Origin: Micavibrio_B sp048498395
GTDB taxonomy: Bacteria > Pseudomonadota > Alphaproteobacteria > Micavibrionales > Micavibrionaceae
Direction: 5' to 3'
NCBI GenBank assembly: GCA_048498395.1
Contig: JBEHYB010000098.1
Span: forward strand, 1-7,190
Length of the DNA stretch: 7,190 nucleotides
Shown here in pieces: positions 1 through 6,440 of this stretch. The position numbers were made by a program, and so were the translations under genes. Below the pieces are notes generated by a model. It did no database searches, had not been told where the DNA came from, and was given only the letters and a program-made list of their open reading frames with translations. Every line of letters starts with the position of its first letter. Within the stretch, counting starts at the first letter, position 1.

Positions 1-264
1 TCCTGTTTCAAACTGATCGACCTGATCCCCAACTCGGTCCTGCGCTTTATCGGCAGCCAGGTCTCGGAATTCGGAGATAAGCTCAATCTCGAACAGGATA
101 TCATCAATACGGCCGGTATCGGCACGTTCAGAATGGCCAAGGATGCCGGCGATGCCTCCCGTGAGGCCGGCGATGCCATAGGGCGCGGCGTGACGGCCCC
201 GGCCGGCCTTGCCCAGGATATGAAGCAAATGACTGAAAGAATGACGGGCCAGAAGCTCCCCTAG
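1..264 (+). CDS. DotA/TraY-family protein, C-terminal end only (cut by window start)
   Basis: Frame 1 is open from the window edge to a TAG at 262-264, giving the last 87 residues of a gene that begins outside. Its first residues (SCFKLIDLIPN) match a segment near the end of the last membrane helix of the complete DotA-like protein downstream (SSFKLIDLIPN, residues 962-972). In both proteins the tail after this point is hydrophilic and rich in Ala, Gly, Asp and Gln. This makes it probably a tandem paralogue, and by family knowledge an inner-membrane part of a type IVB secretion or conjugation apparatus. The cytoplasmic placement of the tail is inferred from the published DotA topology. The tail holds a heptad duplication, AGDA at residues 49-52 and 56-59. 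The family call rests only on similarity to the neighbour, because the diagnostic N-terminal and loop regions are missing. A truncated duplicate cannot be excluded. Confidence 0.75.
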   Translation, partial: SCFKLIDLIPNSVLRFIGSQVSEFGDKLNLEQDIINTAGIGTFRMAKDAGDASREAGDAIGRGVTAPAGLAQDMKQMTERMTGQKLP

Positions 265-297
265 GGGTCGGGACTCGCCTAAAACGCTGATTTGTGG

Positions 298-379
298 TAT
301 TTTTGATGTTAAAGAATATTAAATACAATTTTATTAAAATTAGACTGGCGAATAGGGCTAGCAGAGGGTGTGATAGGGA
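298..379 (+). promoter_or_regulatory. AT-rich leader and possible promoter of the complete dotA-like gene
   Basis: The 115-bp gap between the two DotA-like genes changes abruptly from GC-rich coding sequence to an AT-rich core at about 298-345. A TACAAT hexamer at 324-329 is close to the sigma70 -10 consensus. A TTGATG at 303-308 could be the -35, but the 15-bp spacing is short. TAAAAT at 335-340 is an alternative -10 without a good partner. No T-tailed hairpin separates the two genes, so read-through from the first is also possible. The ribosome binding site is not clear-cut: a GAGGG at 364-368 lies 11 nt before the ATG at 380, and an AGGGA at 375-379 lies very close to the second ATG at 383. 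Confidence 0.3.
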
Positions 380-3300
380 ATGATGCCTAATTTAGGGACT
401 GCCGCAACGGCACAAAAACCCGGAAATTCCGGCCCGAAACGCAACCTGCGCGTGCGCGATATCGCCTCCTATACGTTATTGCCCAAGGTCCTGCCCAGGA
501 TCGCCTCCCTGTTTTTCAGCGGATTTCATTATTTCGCCTTCTTCGTGGCGCAGGTCTATCGCGGTGTCCGCCTCCTGCCCGACAATCACCCGAGTCTCAA
601 TCCCCAGAATATCGGCAATTTCACGGTCCGCGATGTCGTGGGCGAAGCCTTCCGCCACCTCGTCTGGCGGCGCGAAAATCTCGACCAGATCATCGTCTTT
701 CTCGCCATTCTCTCGGGCCTGATCCTTTTAGTATTGCAAGCCGCAACTTTCGTCGTGGCGATCGCGCTGCCGCATGCGTTCGCGGGCGGGCTGAACGGCG
801 TGGGCAATCTGGCCGCCAGCGGCATGGGATTCTCATCCATCTTTTCAACGCCTTTCAATGACGGCAGCCAGGATATCGCCTTTATCCTGCTTGACCGCGT
901 TTTCGGCGTTGCGGGTATCTTTGACTCCTGCGTCAGCGTCAACACGCCCTGCTTCGGTGTCTCACCCAACGCTTTGAATTTCGACCAGACAAACCCTGTC
1001 TACAAACCCGACACCTTCCCGTGGGCATTCCATGAAGGCCTGCATGCCCTGTTCCAGTTCTACAGCATGGGCTTGCTGCTGGTCGCAGTATTCATCCTGC
1101 TGTATTTCGTCATCGTCATCGTTGCCGAAACCGCGCAGACAGGCACGCCGTTCGGCAAGAGATTTAACACGGTCTGGGCCCCGATCCGCCTCGTCATGGC
1201 GTTCGGTCTTCTGATCCCGATTTCGAACGGACTGAACTCGGCGCAATATATCACGCTCTATGCCGCCAAATGGGGCTCGAACTTCGCAAGCAACGGCTGG
1301 ATCATCTTTAATGCAACCGTCAATGGCAGCGCGAAAGGCATGGTTCAGGGGCTCGATCTCGCCGTCAAACCGAAAGAACCTGAAGTCCGGGGCCTGCTCC
1401 AATTCATGACCCTGGCCCATACCTGTAAGGTCTTTGAAGAAAGCACCATGAAGGATGTCGATCCGACACCTGACGCGAATGCCACCGCTGCCCAGCAACA
1501 ATGTGCCGCCGAAAATGCAGGCCGCAAGATCGAAGCCTATATCGTCAAACCTGGTTACGATGCTACGAATAATTTCAAATATCTGAGCGAAACAAGTTAC
1601 CAGGATGCGGTTAATTTCTCCGAAAATTCAGACGTGCGTATCCGTTTCGGCGACAGGAACTGTGAAGGGGCCAATATGATGGCCGGTAACGTCGCGCCGA
1701 CCTGCGGCGAGATTACCCTGCCGTTGAACTCGATCACCGAGCCGGGCGCCAAATCCATTCAGGAAGGTTACTACGGGCTGATCCAATATCTCTGGGGCGG
1801 TTATGGCGGCCACGGCACAACGACGGACGACATCCAGACCTATGCCAACCCGGCCGCAATCGGCACCCATCAGGATGATGCACGCGAAAGAAATGCCTGC
1901 GTTCCCGATCTCTATAACCCAGTGCTCAACAGCGGTTCCGGCAATTACGATCATAAAATTCGTGAATACGCCCTGTCCTACTTCCAGAATGGTCCCGATG
2001 TAGACAGTACCGGCCAGTGCACAGCCTCGGCAACCAACGAGATGCATACCGATTACAAACCGCTGGATCCGCCGCCAACAAACTGGATGACGGCCGCCAT
2101 TCAGAACTACCAGTTCGGAAGCGAAACGCCAACGACCGCGGAATCCGATATCGATACCGATGTCAGCAATTACGGCGAATATGAAGGCGGCACGCCGCCA
2201 CAATACATCGTCCGCAATATCATCAAAAAAGGCGTTCGCGCCCTGCGCACCGAGGTTAATAATCCAAACGGCAGATACTCCATGTCTCAGGACAATCTGC
2301 GCCGCGGCTGGGCCGTGGCCGGTATCTGGTATAACAAGATCGCTGAAATGAACGGCGCGCTGATCGGCGCGGCCTGGGATATTCCGGCCGCCAACCGTTA
2401 TCCGCAGATCATGATGGAAATTCTGAATGAAAAACGTCAGAACAACGTCCAGGTTTCTTCCAAGGATATGTTCTCGCCGGATGTTGCTAAAGTCGCGATC
2501 AAAATTCGCGGCGGCTCCAGCGGCGAAAAATTCGCAAGAACCATGTCGGGTATCTACAATAAATTCGGCTCGATCCAGCCACAGGAATCGACGGGTAACG
2601 TCATGGCGGACTTCGTCAACGCCATCTTCGGAACCCAGGGTCTCTTCGATCTCCGCTATCAACAGAACAACCGCTCGCACCCTCTCGCCATGCTGGTGGG
2701 CGTGGGTAAAGGCTTGATCGAAGCGTCGATCCGCAACCTTGGTATCGGGATGGGCAGCGGTTTGGCAGGTATCGTCGCCGCGCTCGCCACGGGCGGTAAC
2801 GCAGGCCCCGAGCTTGCGACAGCCATCAGCTCGTTCTTCTTCTCGATCGCGACGATGACGCTTACTGCCGGCTTCATTCTCTTCTATGTCATTCCGTTCC
2901 TGCCGTTCCTCTACTTCTTCTTCGCGGTCGGTAACTGGCTGAAAGGCGTTTTTGAAGCCATGGTCGGCGTGCCGCTCTGGGCGCTCGCCCACCTGCGCAT
3001 CGACGGTAACGGCCTGCCCGGCGAAGCGGCGATGAACGGTTATTTCATGCTCTTTGAAATCTTCCTGCGCCCGATCCTGATCATCTTCGGCTTCCTGGCC
3101 TCGATCTCGATCTTCGCGGCGATGGCTTCCGTCCTGCACGAAGTCTTTGAAGTGGCGGTCGCGAACCTGACCGGCGCCGGTACTGGCGGCGGCGCGAACT
3201 CGTCGATCGATAAATTCTTTTACACCGTCATGTATACGGTCATCATGTATATTATGGCGCTGTCGTCCTTCAAGCTGATCGACCTGATCCCGAACCAGCT

Positions 3301-3511
3301 GATGCGCTGGATGGGTACGTCCGTCTCGACATTCTCCGATATGAACAGCGACCCTGCCGGGAACCTGACACAGATGACCGCGATCGCCGGATCGCAGATC
3401 GTCAACCAGATGACGGGCGGTCTCCAGCAAGGTATGGGCAGCCTGCAGAAAGCGGCCGGTACGGCAAGCCAGGGAGTCCAGGCGGCTGCGGCAAAAGCCA
3501 CAAAAACCTAA
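380..3511 (+). CDS. dotA: DotA/TraY-family type IVB secretion/conjugation membrane protein
   Basis: This 1043-residue polytopic protein has almost the length of Legionella DotA and matches its known plan of several membrane spans, one very large periplasmic domain and a hydrophilic C-terminal tail. Visible layout: basic N-terminus (1-40); hydrophobic stretch of uncertain topology (42-60); span at about 104-134; loop to about 223; spans at about 226-249 and 266-283; a hydrophilic domain of roughly 500 residues (284 to about 783); then a hydrophobic cluster (about 784-804, 812-850, 857-870, 886-918, 945-968); and an Ala/Gly/Gln-rich tail from about 975. All eight cysteines (184, 191, 349, 375, 428, 442, 507, 547) lie in the two loops predicted to be periplasmic. 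In this family the protein sits in the inner membrane and is needed for substrate transfer. The start is ATG 380 or the adjacent ATG 383. The preceding gene appears to be a paralogue and an intrinsic terminator follows. Family membership is well supported. Whether the machine exports effectors or conjugates DNA cannot be told here. Confidence 0.86.
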   Translation: MMPNLGTAATAQKPGNSGPKRNLRVRDIASYTLLPKVLPRIASLFFSGFHYFAFFVAQVYRGVRLLPDNHPSLNPQNIGNFTVRDVVGEAFRHLVWRRENLDQIIVFLAILSGLILLVLQAATFVVAIALPHAFAGGLNGVGNLAASGMGFSSIFSTPFNDGSQDIAFILLDRVFGVAGIFDSCVSVNTPCFGVSPNALNFDQTNPVYKPDTFPWAFHEGLHALFQFYSMGLLLVAVFILLYFVIVIVAETAQTGTPFGKRFNTVWAPIRLVMAFGLLIPISNGLNSAQYITLYAAKWGSNFASNGWIIFNATVNGSAKGMVQGLDLAVKPKEPEVRGLLQFMTLAHTCKVFEESTMKDVDPTPDANATAAQQQCAAENAGRKIEAYIVKPGYDATNNFKYLSETSYQDAVNFSENSDVRIRFGDRNCEGANMMAGNVAPTCGEITLPLNSITEPGAKSIQEGYYGLIQYLWGGYGGHGTTTDDIQTYANPAAIGTHQDDARERNACVPDLYNPVLNSGSGNYDHKIREYALSYFQNGPDVDSTGQCTASATNEMHTDYKPLDPPPTNWMTAAIQNYQFGSETPTTAESDIDTDVSNYGEYEGGTPPQYIVRNIIKKGVRALRTEVNNPNGRYSMSQDNLRRGWAVAGIWYNKIAEMNGALIGAAWDIPAANRYPQIMMEILNEKRQNNVQVSSKDMFSPDVAKVAIKIRGGSSGEKFARTMSGIYNKFGSIQPQESTGNVMADFVNAIFGTQGLFDLRYQQNNRSHPLAMLVGVGKGLIEASIRNLGIGMGSGLAGIVAALATGGNAGPELATAISSFFFSIATMTLTAGFILFYVIPFLPFLYFFFAVGNWLKGVFEAMVGVPLWALAHLRIDGNGLPGEAAMNGYFMLFEIFLRPILIIFGFLASISIFAAMASVLHEVFEVAVANLTGAGTGGGANSSIDKFFYTVMYTVIMYIMALSSFKLIDLIPNQLMRWMGTSVSTFSDMNSDPAGNLTQMTAIAGSQIVNQMTGGLQQGMGSLQKAAGTASQGVQAAAAKATKT

Positions 3512-3539
3512 AGCTGCAATATTCCCCATTTCAAAAACC

Positions 3540-3570
3540 GCCCCGCTCTTCTGAGACCGGGGCTTTTTTT
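3540..3570 (+). terminator. Rho-independent terminator after the dotA-like gene
   Basis: A GCCCCG stem arm (3540-3545) pairs with CGGGGC (3558-3563), followed at once by seven T (3564-3570). The loop can add a CTC/GAG pairing (3546-3548 with 3553-3555) with a 2-nt bulge. It begins 28 nt after the TAA at 3509-3511, so it ends the dotA-like transcript and separates it from the lipoprotein pair. Confidence 0.9.
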
Positions 3571-3616
3571 GCTTATTTTCTTGCATAAAAAACACGATTT
3601 TCATTACAGTGCCGGC

Positions 3617-4210
3617 ATGATGAAAGCCCTGCCCGTCACCGCCCTGTTTATGGCCGCAACCCTCACAGGCTGCGCCGACCTGGATATGCAACAGCGCCCG
3701 GTCAGCGCTGCGGCCGATATGGAGTCCTATCTGCGCCACCCGCAGGAATGGAAACGCCGCCAGGCCATGCGTCCGGAATTCGCACCGCGCACCGCGCCGC
3801 GAAAACTCGATCCCGATGTGCAGGTTGTCGATTACGACTACGCGCCGCCTGAGATCAAGGAAGCCTGCACGAAAGTCACGCATGAAGCCCTGACCTTGCA
3901 GCCTGCAAGTTTCGGCGGCGACAGTTCAGCCGTTATTCTTTATGACGTGGCCCCCGACGGCTATCCGGTGAATATCCGTGTCTCGGCTGAGACCAAAGGC
4001 ACCGATCTTATCAAGACTGCCGCAGTGAATGATATGGAACAGACACGCTTTCAGCCGCCTGTCTATAACGGAGTCCGTCTTTATTGCCGCAACTTGCGCG
4101 ACACCTTCACCTGGTCGTCGCCGCGCCACCCGGTTTCAGTGACGACGCGCGAGCGCAACGGCAAAATGGCAGCCTATAAAGTCCGCGATCCGCAATTGAT
4201 TCAGAAATAA
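3617..4210 (+). CDS. Lipoprotein with TonB C-terminal-like domain (first of a pair)
   Basis: This is a predicted 197-residue lipoprotein. Its signal peptide ends in the lipobox LTGC, with the acylated cysteine at 19. A polar Pro/Arg-rich linker covers about 25-68. A core at 70-166 follows the pattern of TonB C-terminal domains: a strand, then DG-P-VNIRV, a helix-like segment, F-PP-YNG, and a final D-F-W strand. I did not recognise a named family, so the TonB-like call is a pattern match only. Two further cysteines, 84 (in EAC) and 157 (in LYC), are conserved in the next gene and could form a disulphide. ATG 3617 was chosen, although ATG 3620 is equally possible, because it gives a proper signal peptide. 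The in-frame TTG at 3569 lies inside the terminator T-tract. No Shine-Dalgarno sequence is seen before 3617. The protein is probably periplasmic and membrane-anchored. It lies downstream of the dotA-like gene but behind a terminator, so a shared function is only suggested by position. Confidence 0.82.
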   Translation: MMKALPVTALFMAATLTGCADLDMQQRPVSAAADMESYLRHPQEWKRRQAMRPEFAPRTAPRKLDPDVQVVDYDYAPPEIKEACTKVTHEALTLQPASFGGDSSAVILYDVAPDGYPVNIRVSAETKGTDLIKTAAVNDMEQTRFQPPVYNGVRLYCRNLRDTFTWSSPRHPVSVTTRERNGKMAAYKVRDPQLIQK

Positions 4211-4229
4211 AGAAGGAAAATTTGATATG
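4211..4229 (+). promoter_or_regulatory. Ribosome binding site of the second lipoprotein gene
   Basis: AGAAGGA at 4211-4217 lies 9 nt before ATG 4227. It occupies the 16-bp gap after the stop of the first lipoprotein gene. It supports both this start and co-transcription of the two genes, and it contrasts with the missing site in front of the first gene. Confidence 0.75.
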
Positions 4230-4793
4230 AAGAGAACATCCCTTGCCGTTTTATTTGCCGCTGCCGGCCTTGCCGGCTGTGCAGACGAACAAGTCGCCCG
4301 ACAAAATGGCAATCAACTCGTATTGGCGCTGGATGGAAATCAGCCGGTGATTGTCACACGTCAACAAGCATTTCATCCGGCCACAGATGTCTCCAGACGA
4401 GACTCACCAGGACGCGGCGATCTGGTTGTCGATTTTGACGATGCCCCTGCCGAAATTAAGGCGGCCTGCACAAACGCGATCCATCAGGGCATTACCCCTA
4501 TGCTGGCATCGTACGGGCGTATCCAAAGAGTCAGTATCCTTTTTGACATCAATTCCAAAGGCATTCCCGTGAATGTACATTATATAGAAACCAACCAAAG
4601 CACCGATATGCTGAAATTCGATTCCATGGATGATGTCGAAAACTCGCAATTTAAACCTCCTGTCTATAACGGCCAAAAACTTTATTGTGCGAATGTCCGG
4701 GACGATTTCCTATGGCATGGCGATTCATGGGGCCTAAGCTGGGCAGAGAGAACGCGAGACGGCCATACGATTGCAAGGCACGAAATCAAGTAA
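4227..4793 (+). CDS. Lipoprotein with TonB C-terminal-like domain (second of a pair)
   Basis: This predicted 188-residue lipoprotein has an LAGC lipobox (acylated Cys18) after a typical KR-plus-hydrophobic signal peptide. Residues 67-163 align without a gap to residues 70-166 of the preceding gene's product. About 44 of 97 positions are identical by my hand count. Shared features include APxEIKxAC, G-PVN, PPVYNG, LYC and RD-F-W, and cysteines 81 and 154 match the partner's pair. The linker between the lipid anchor and the core (about 19-65) is unrelated to that of the first protein. The gene starts 16 bp after its neighbour behind a good ribosome binding site, so the two are almost certainly one operon. 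Codon use appears more AT-rich than in the first copy, for example TTA, ATA and many AAT/TTT codons. The function is not recognised. The TonB-like fold is inferred from spacing and hydrophobic pattern. Confidence 0.82.
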   Translation: MKRTSLAVLFAAAGLAGCADEQVARQNGNQLVLALDGNQPVIVTRQQAFHPATDVSRRDSPGRGDLVVDFDDAPAEIKAACTNAIHQGITPMLASYGRIQRVSILFDINSKGIPVNVHYIETNQSTDMLKFDSMDDVENSQFKPPVYNGQKLYCANVRDDFLWHGDSWGLSWAERTRDGHTIARHEIK

Positions 4794-4803
4794 ACAAGCT
4801 AAG

Positions 4804-4832
4804 AAAAAAGCCGCCTCATCGGGCGGCTCTTT
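4804..4832. terminator. Bidirectional intrinsic terminator between convergent genes
   Basis: GCCGCC (4810-4815) pairs with GGCGGC (4822-4827) around a 6-nt loop, and A4809-T4828 adds a pair. On the + strand a short T-rich run follows (4828-4832, broken by one C). On the - strand the stem is followed by six T (the complement of A4804-4809), so it is the stronger terminator in that direction. It lies 10 nt after the second lipoprotein gene and 25 nt beyond the mlaC stop, and serves both. Confidence 0.88.
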
Positions 4833-4852
4833 CATATTCTATATTGTAAGGC

Positions 4853-5566
4853 TTATTTCGCGCCGGTCGTGATCGGTGCATTACCCTGACGCAGCTGGGT
4901 GATCAGCGCATCGACATCGCCGCCACCGCGCTGGATGACGGATGAGAAGTCGGAACGCTGGGTAACTGACATGCTGACACCGGATACAAGCACGTCGACG
5001 ACTTTATAAGCGCCGCCTTTATTGCGCACGCGCCAGTCAACCTGTACTTCCTGGCCTTTGCCGCCGCCCGGAGGGACGAGGAAAGATGTCACCAGCGTGT
5101 CCTGATTGCCGATCGAGCGGAAAGAGCGCACTTCAACAGCCTGGCCCTTATATTCTTCGAAACGGTTCGAGTAGACATCGACGACCATTTTCTTGAAGAG
5201 TTTCAGGTATTCCGATTTCTGTGCATCGGTTGCCGTGTTCCAGTAACGACCCAGCGCGAAACGGCCGATCGTGTCGAGATCGAAGCTTGCATCGAGAAGC
5301 TTGCGGAAATCGGCGGATTTCTGCGCCTTGCTGGCGTTTGGATCTGCAAGGAATTTCAGACCGCGATCCGTCATCGACTTGACGAAAGTGAACGCGCCTT
5401 TTTCTGTCGCGCCTGCCTGATCGGCGGAAGCTTCGGTGTATGAAATGCCTGATGGCGCGCCGTCGGCGACATCTTCAGTCGCGCGTGCGCTTGTTGTGAT
5501 AAAAGTACCCGCGAGCAGCGCGAGTGTTGCGGCGAGCGCGATTGTTTTAGAAGAAAGTTTCAACAT
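4853..5566 (-). CDS. mlaC: MlaC, periplasmic phospholipid-binding protein of the Mla pathway
   Basis: This 237-residue secreted protein of the MlaC (Ttg2D) family carries phospholipids across the periplasm between the outer-membrane MlaA complex and the inner-membrane MlaFEDB transporter. The signal peptide is hydrophobic at about 8-24 and probably cleaved after ARA (27-29). Family features are a helical segment with FVKSMTDRGLKFL (61-73), the block FDLDTIGRFALGRYW (95-109), a helix with LFKKMVVDVYSNRFEEY (123-139), the strand VDWRVR (176-181), and VSGVSMSVTQRSDF (194-207) near the end. Length and motif order match full-length alphaproteobacterial members. Start ATG 5566 has an AAGGGA ribosome binding site 7 nt upstream. 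mlaA lies 145 bp upstream on the same strand, with a hairpin between them. A bidirectional terminator ends the gene. mlaD, mlaE and mlaF are not next to it here. Confidence 0.93.
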   Translation of the reverse strand: MLKLSSKTIALAATLALLAGTFITTSARATEDVADGAPSGISYTEASADQAGATEKGAFTFVKSMTDRGLKFLADPNASKAQKSADFRKLLDASFDLDTIGRFALGRYWNTATDAQKSEYLKLFKKMVVDVYSNRFEEYKGQAVEVRSFRSIGNQDTLVTSFLVPPGGGKGQEVQVDWRVRNKGGAYKVVDVLVSGVSMSVTQRSDFSSVIQRGGGDVDALITQLRQGNAPITTGAK

Positions 5567-5648
5567 GTCTTATTCCCTTAATATCCGTAGCTAGCGCACT
5601 TCATAGAGCAGTTTTGTCATAGTTAAAAGCGTTTTCTGCGTCCCTACC

Positions 5649-5677
5649 AAAAGAAATGGAGCGAAAACGCTCCATTT
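5649..5677 (-). terminator. Hairpin with T-rich tail between mlaA and mlaC
   Basis: A perfect 10-bp inverted repeat (5654-5663 with 5668-5677) encloses a 4-nt loop. Read on the - strand, the stem ends in CATTT and runs into CTTTT (5653-5649), which resembles an intrinsic terminator 35 nt after the mlaA stop. It could end most mlaA transcripts, act as a partial terminator that sets the mlaA:mlaC ratio, or protect the mlaA mRNA 3' end. The stem is AT-rich at its base and the tail is interrupted by a C, so full termination is not certain. Confidence 0.65.
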
Positions 5678-5711
5678 ACAAGGCGGCAGCAAGCTGACCC
5701 CTTAAATATAT

Positions 5712-6440
5712 TTACTGCATGTCCGGCAGGTCGGAATATTCGTCGCTCTTGTCGCGGACCAGGGATTCACGACGCTGGGCGTAGGAAGAGCGAACGGCAG
5801 CGTAATAGTCGATCGAGTTTTTCTTCAGATCGTCCAGAACGTCGAGCAGTTCTTCGCGTTTGTCGAGAGCTGTCACGCCGACTTTGGCATAGTACCAGCC
5901 TTCGTTATCCGTATTGGACATCCACAGGCGGATCGGGTCGGCATAGCTGTCGACGATCAATCCGGCCGTATCGCGGACCGAGCTGGAACCGAAGAACGGC
6001 AGAACGAGGTAAGGCGAGTTGCCTACACCCCAGACACCGAGAGTCTGGCCGAAATCTTCTTCTTCGTATTTAACGCCTTCAGCGCCTGCAACATCAAAGA
6101 TACCGCCAACGCCGAGAAGCGTGTTGGCAACCATGCGGGTCGTGCTGTTGCCGGCGCCTGTCAGGTCACCCTGCAGCAAATTGTTGGCGATGATCTGCGG
6201 GCTCTTCAGGTTGTGAAGGAAATTGCGAACGCCGGTTCTCGCCGGTTGCGGAACGGCCTTACGATAGCCGACTGCGATCGGGTGCATGACAGCTGTATCG
6301 AGAGCATCGTTGAATTTGAAAATGCCGCGGTTCACGTTTTCGATCGGATCGGCGATTTCTCCGTCCTGCGTACTCGCGCATGCGCTAAGTCCGAGAAGGG
6401 CGATCGTTGCAACTGCTAATGATAATTTTTTAAATGTCAT
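5712..6440 (-). CDS. mlaA: MlaA (VacJ), outer-membrane lipoprotein of the Mla pathway
   Basis: This 242-residue lipoprotein of the MlaA/VacJ family sits in the inner leaflet of the outer membrane, where it removes mislocalised phospholipids and hands them to MlaC. The signal peptide ends in the lipobox LSAC (acylated Cys21). Family motifs, in order, are DPIENVNRGIFKFND (31-45), NFLHNLKSP (73-81), LLGVGGIFDVA (108-118), the long conserved block from EDFGQTLGVWGVG (128-140) to PYLVLPFFGSSSVRD (143-157), and ADPIRLW (167-173). A charged helix and tail follow at about 190-242. ATG 6440 was chosen because it gives a proper lipoprotein signal and has GGGGA 5 nt upstream. The frame stays open to a GTG at 6554, but that extension would bury the signal peptide. 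lptG lies 231 bp upstream and mlaC 145 bp downstream, all on one strand. Confidence 0.94.
   Translation of the reverse strand: MTFKKLSLAVATIALLGLSACASTQDGEIADPIENVNRGIFKFNDALDTAVMHPIAVGYRKAVPQPARTGVRNFLHNLKSPQIIANNLLQGDLTGAGNSTTRMVANTLLGVGGIFDVAGAEGVKYEEEDFGQTLGVWGVGNSPYLVLPFFGSSSVRDTAGLIVDSYADPIRLWMSNTDNEGWYYAKVGVTALDKREELLDVLDDLKKNSIDYYAAVRSSYAQRRESLVRDKSDEYSDLPDMQ

Noticed and set aside
258..267. Palindrome CCCCTAGGGG over the stop codon of the first DotA-like gene.
   Set aside because: It has no loop and no T-tract, so it is not an intrinsic terminator. A 10-bp palindrome alone is weak evidence for a binding site.
128..328. A 66-codon - strand open frame opposite the first DotA-like gene and the AT-rich gap.
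   Set aside because: It has no ribosome binding site or recognisable motif, and its composition fits the complement of the sense gene.
3569..3616. TTG at 3569 as the start of the first lipoprotein, adding 16 residues.
   Set aside because: The start would lie within the T-tract of the terminator, and the extra residues would disrupt the lipoprotein signal peptide that begins properly at 3617.
1628..3883. A 751-codon open frame on the - strand, antisense to the dotA-like gene and running into the first lipoprotein gene.
   Set aside because: It lies wholly opposite convincing genes, its translation is rich in Arg, His and Asp with no recognisable domain, and it spans the strong + strand terminator at 3540-3570. 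It is explained by codon bias of the sense strand.
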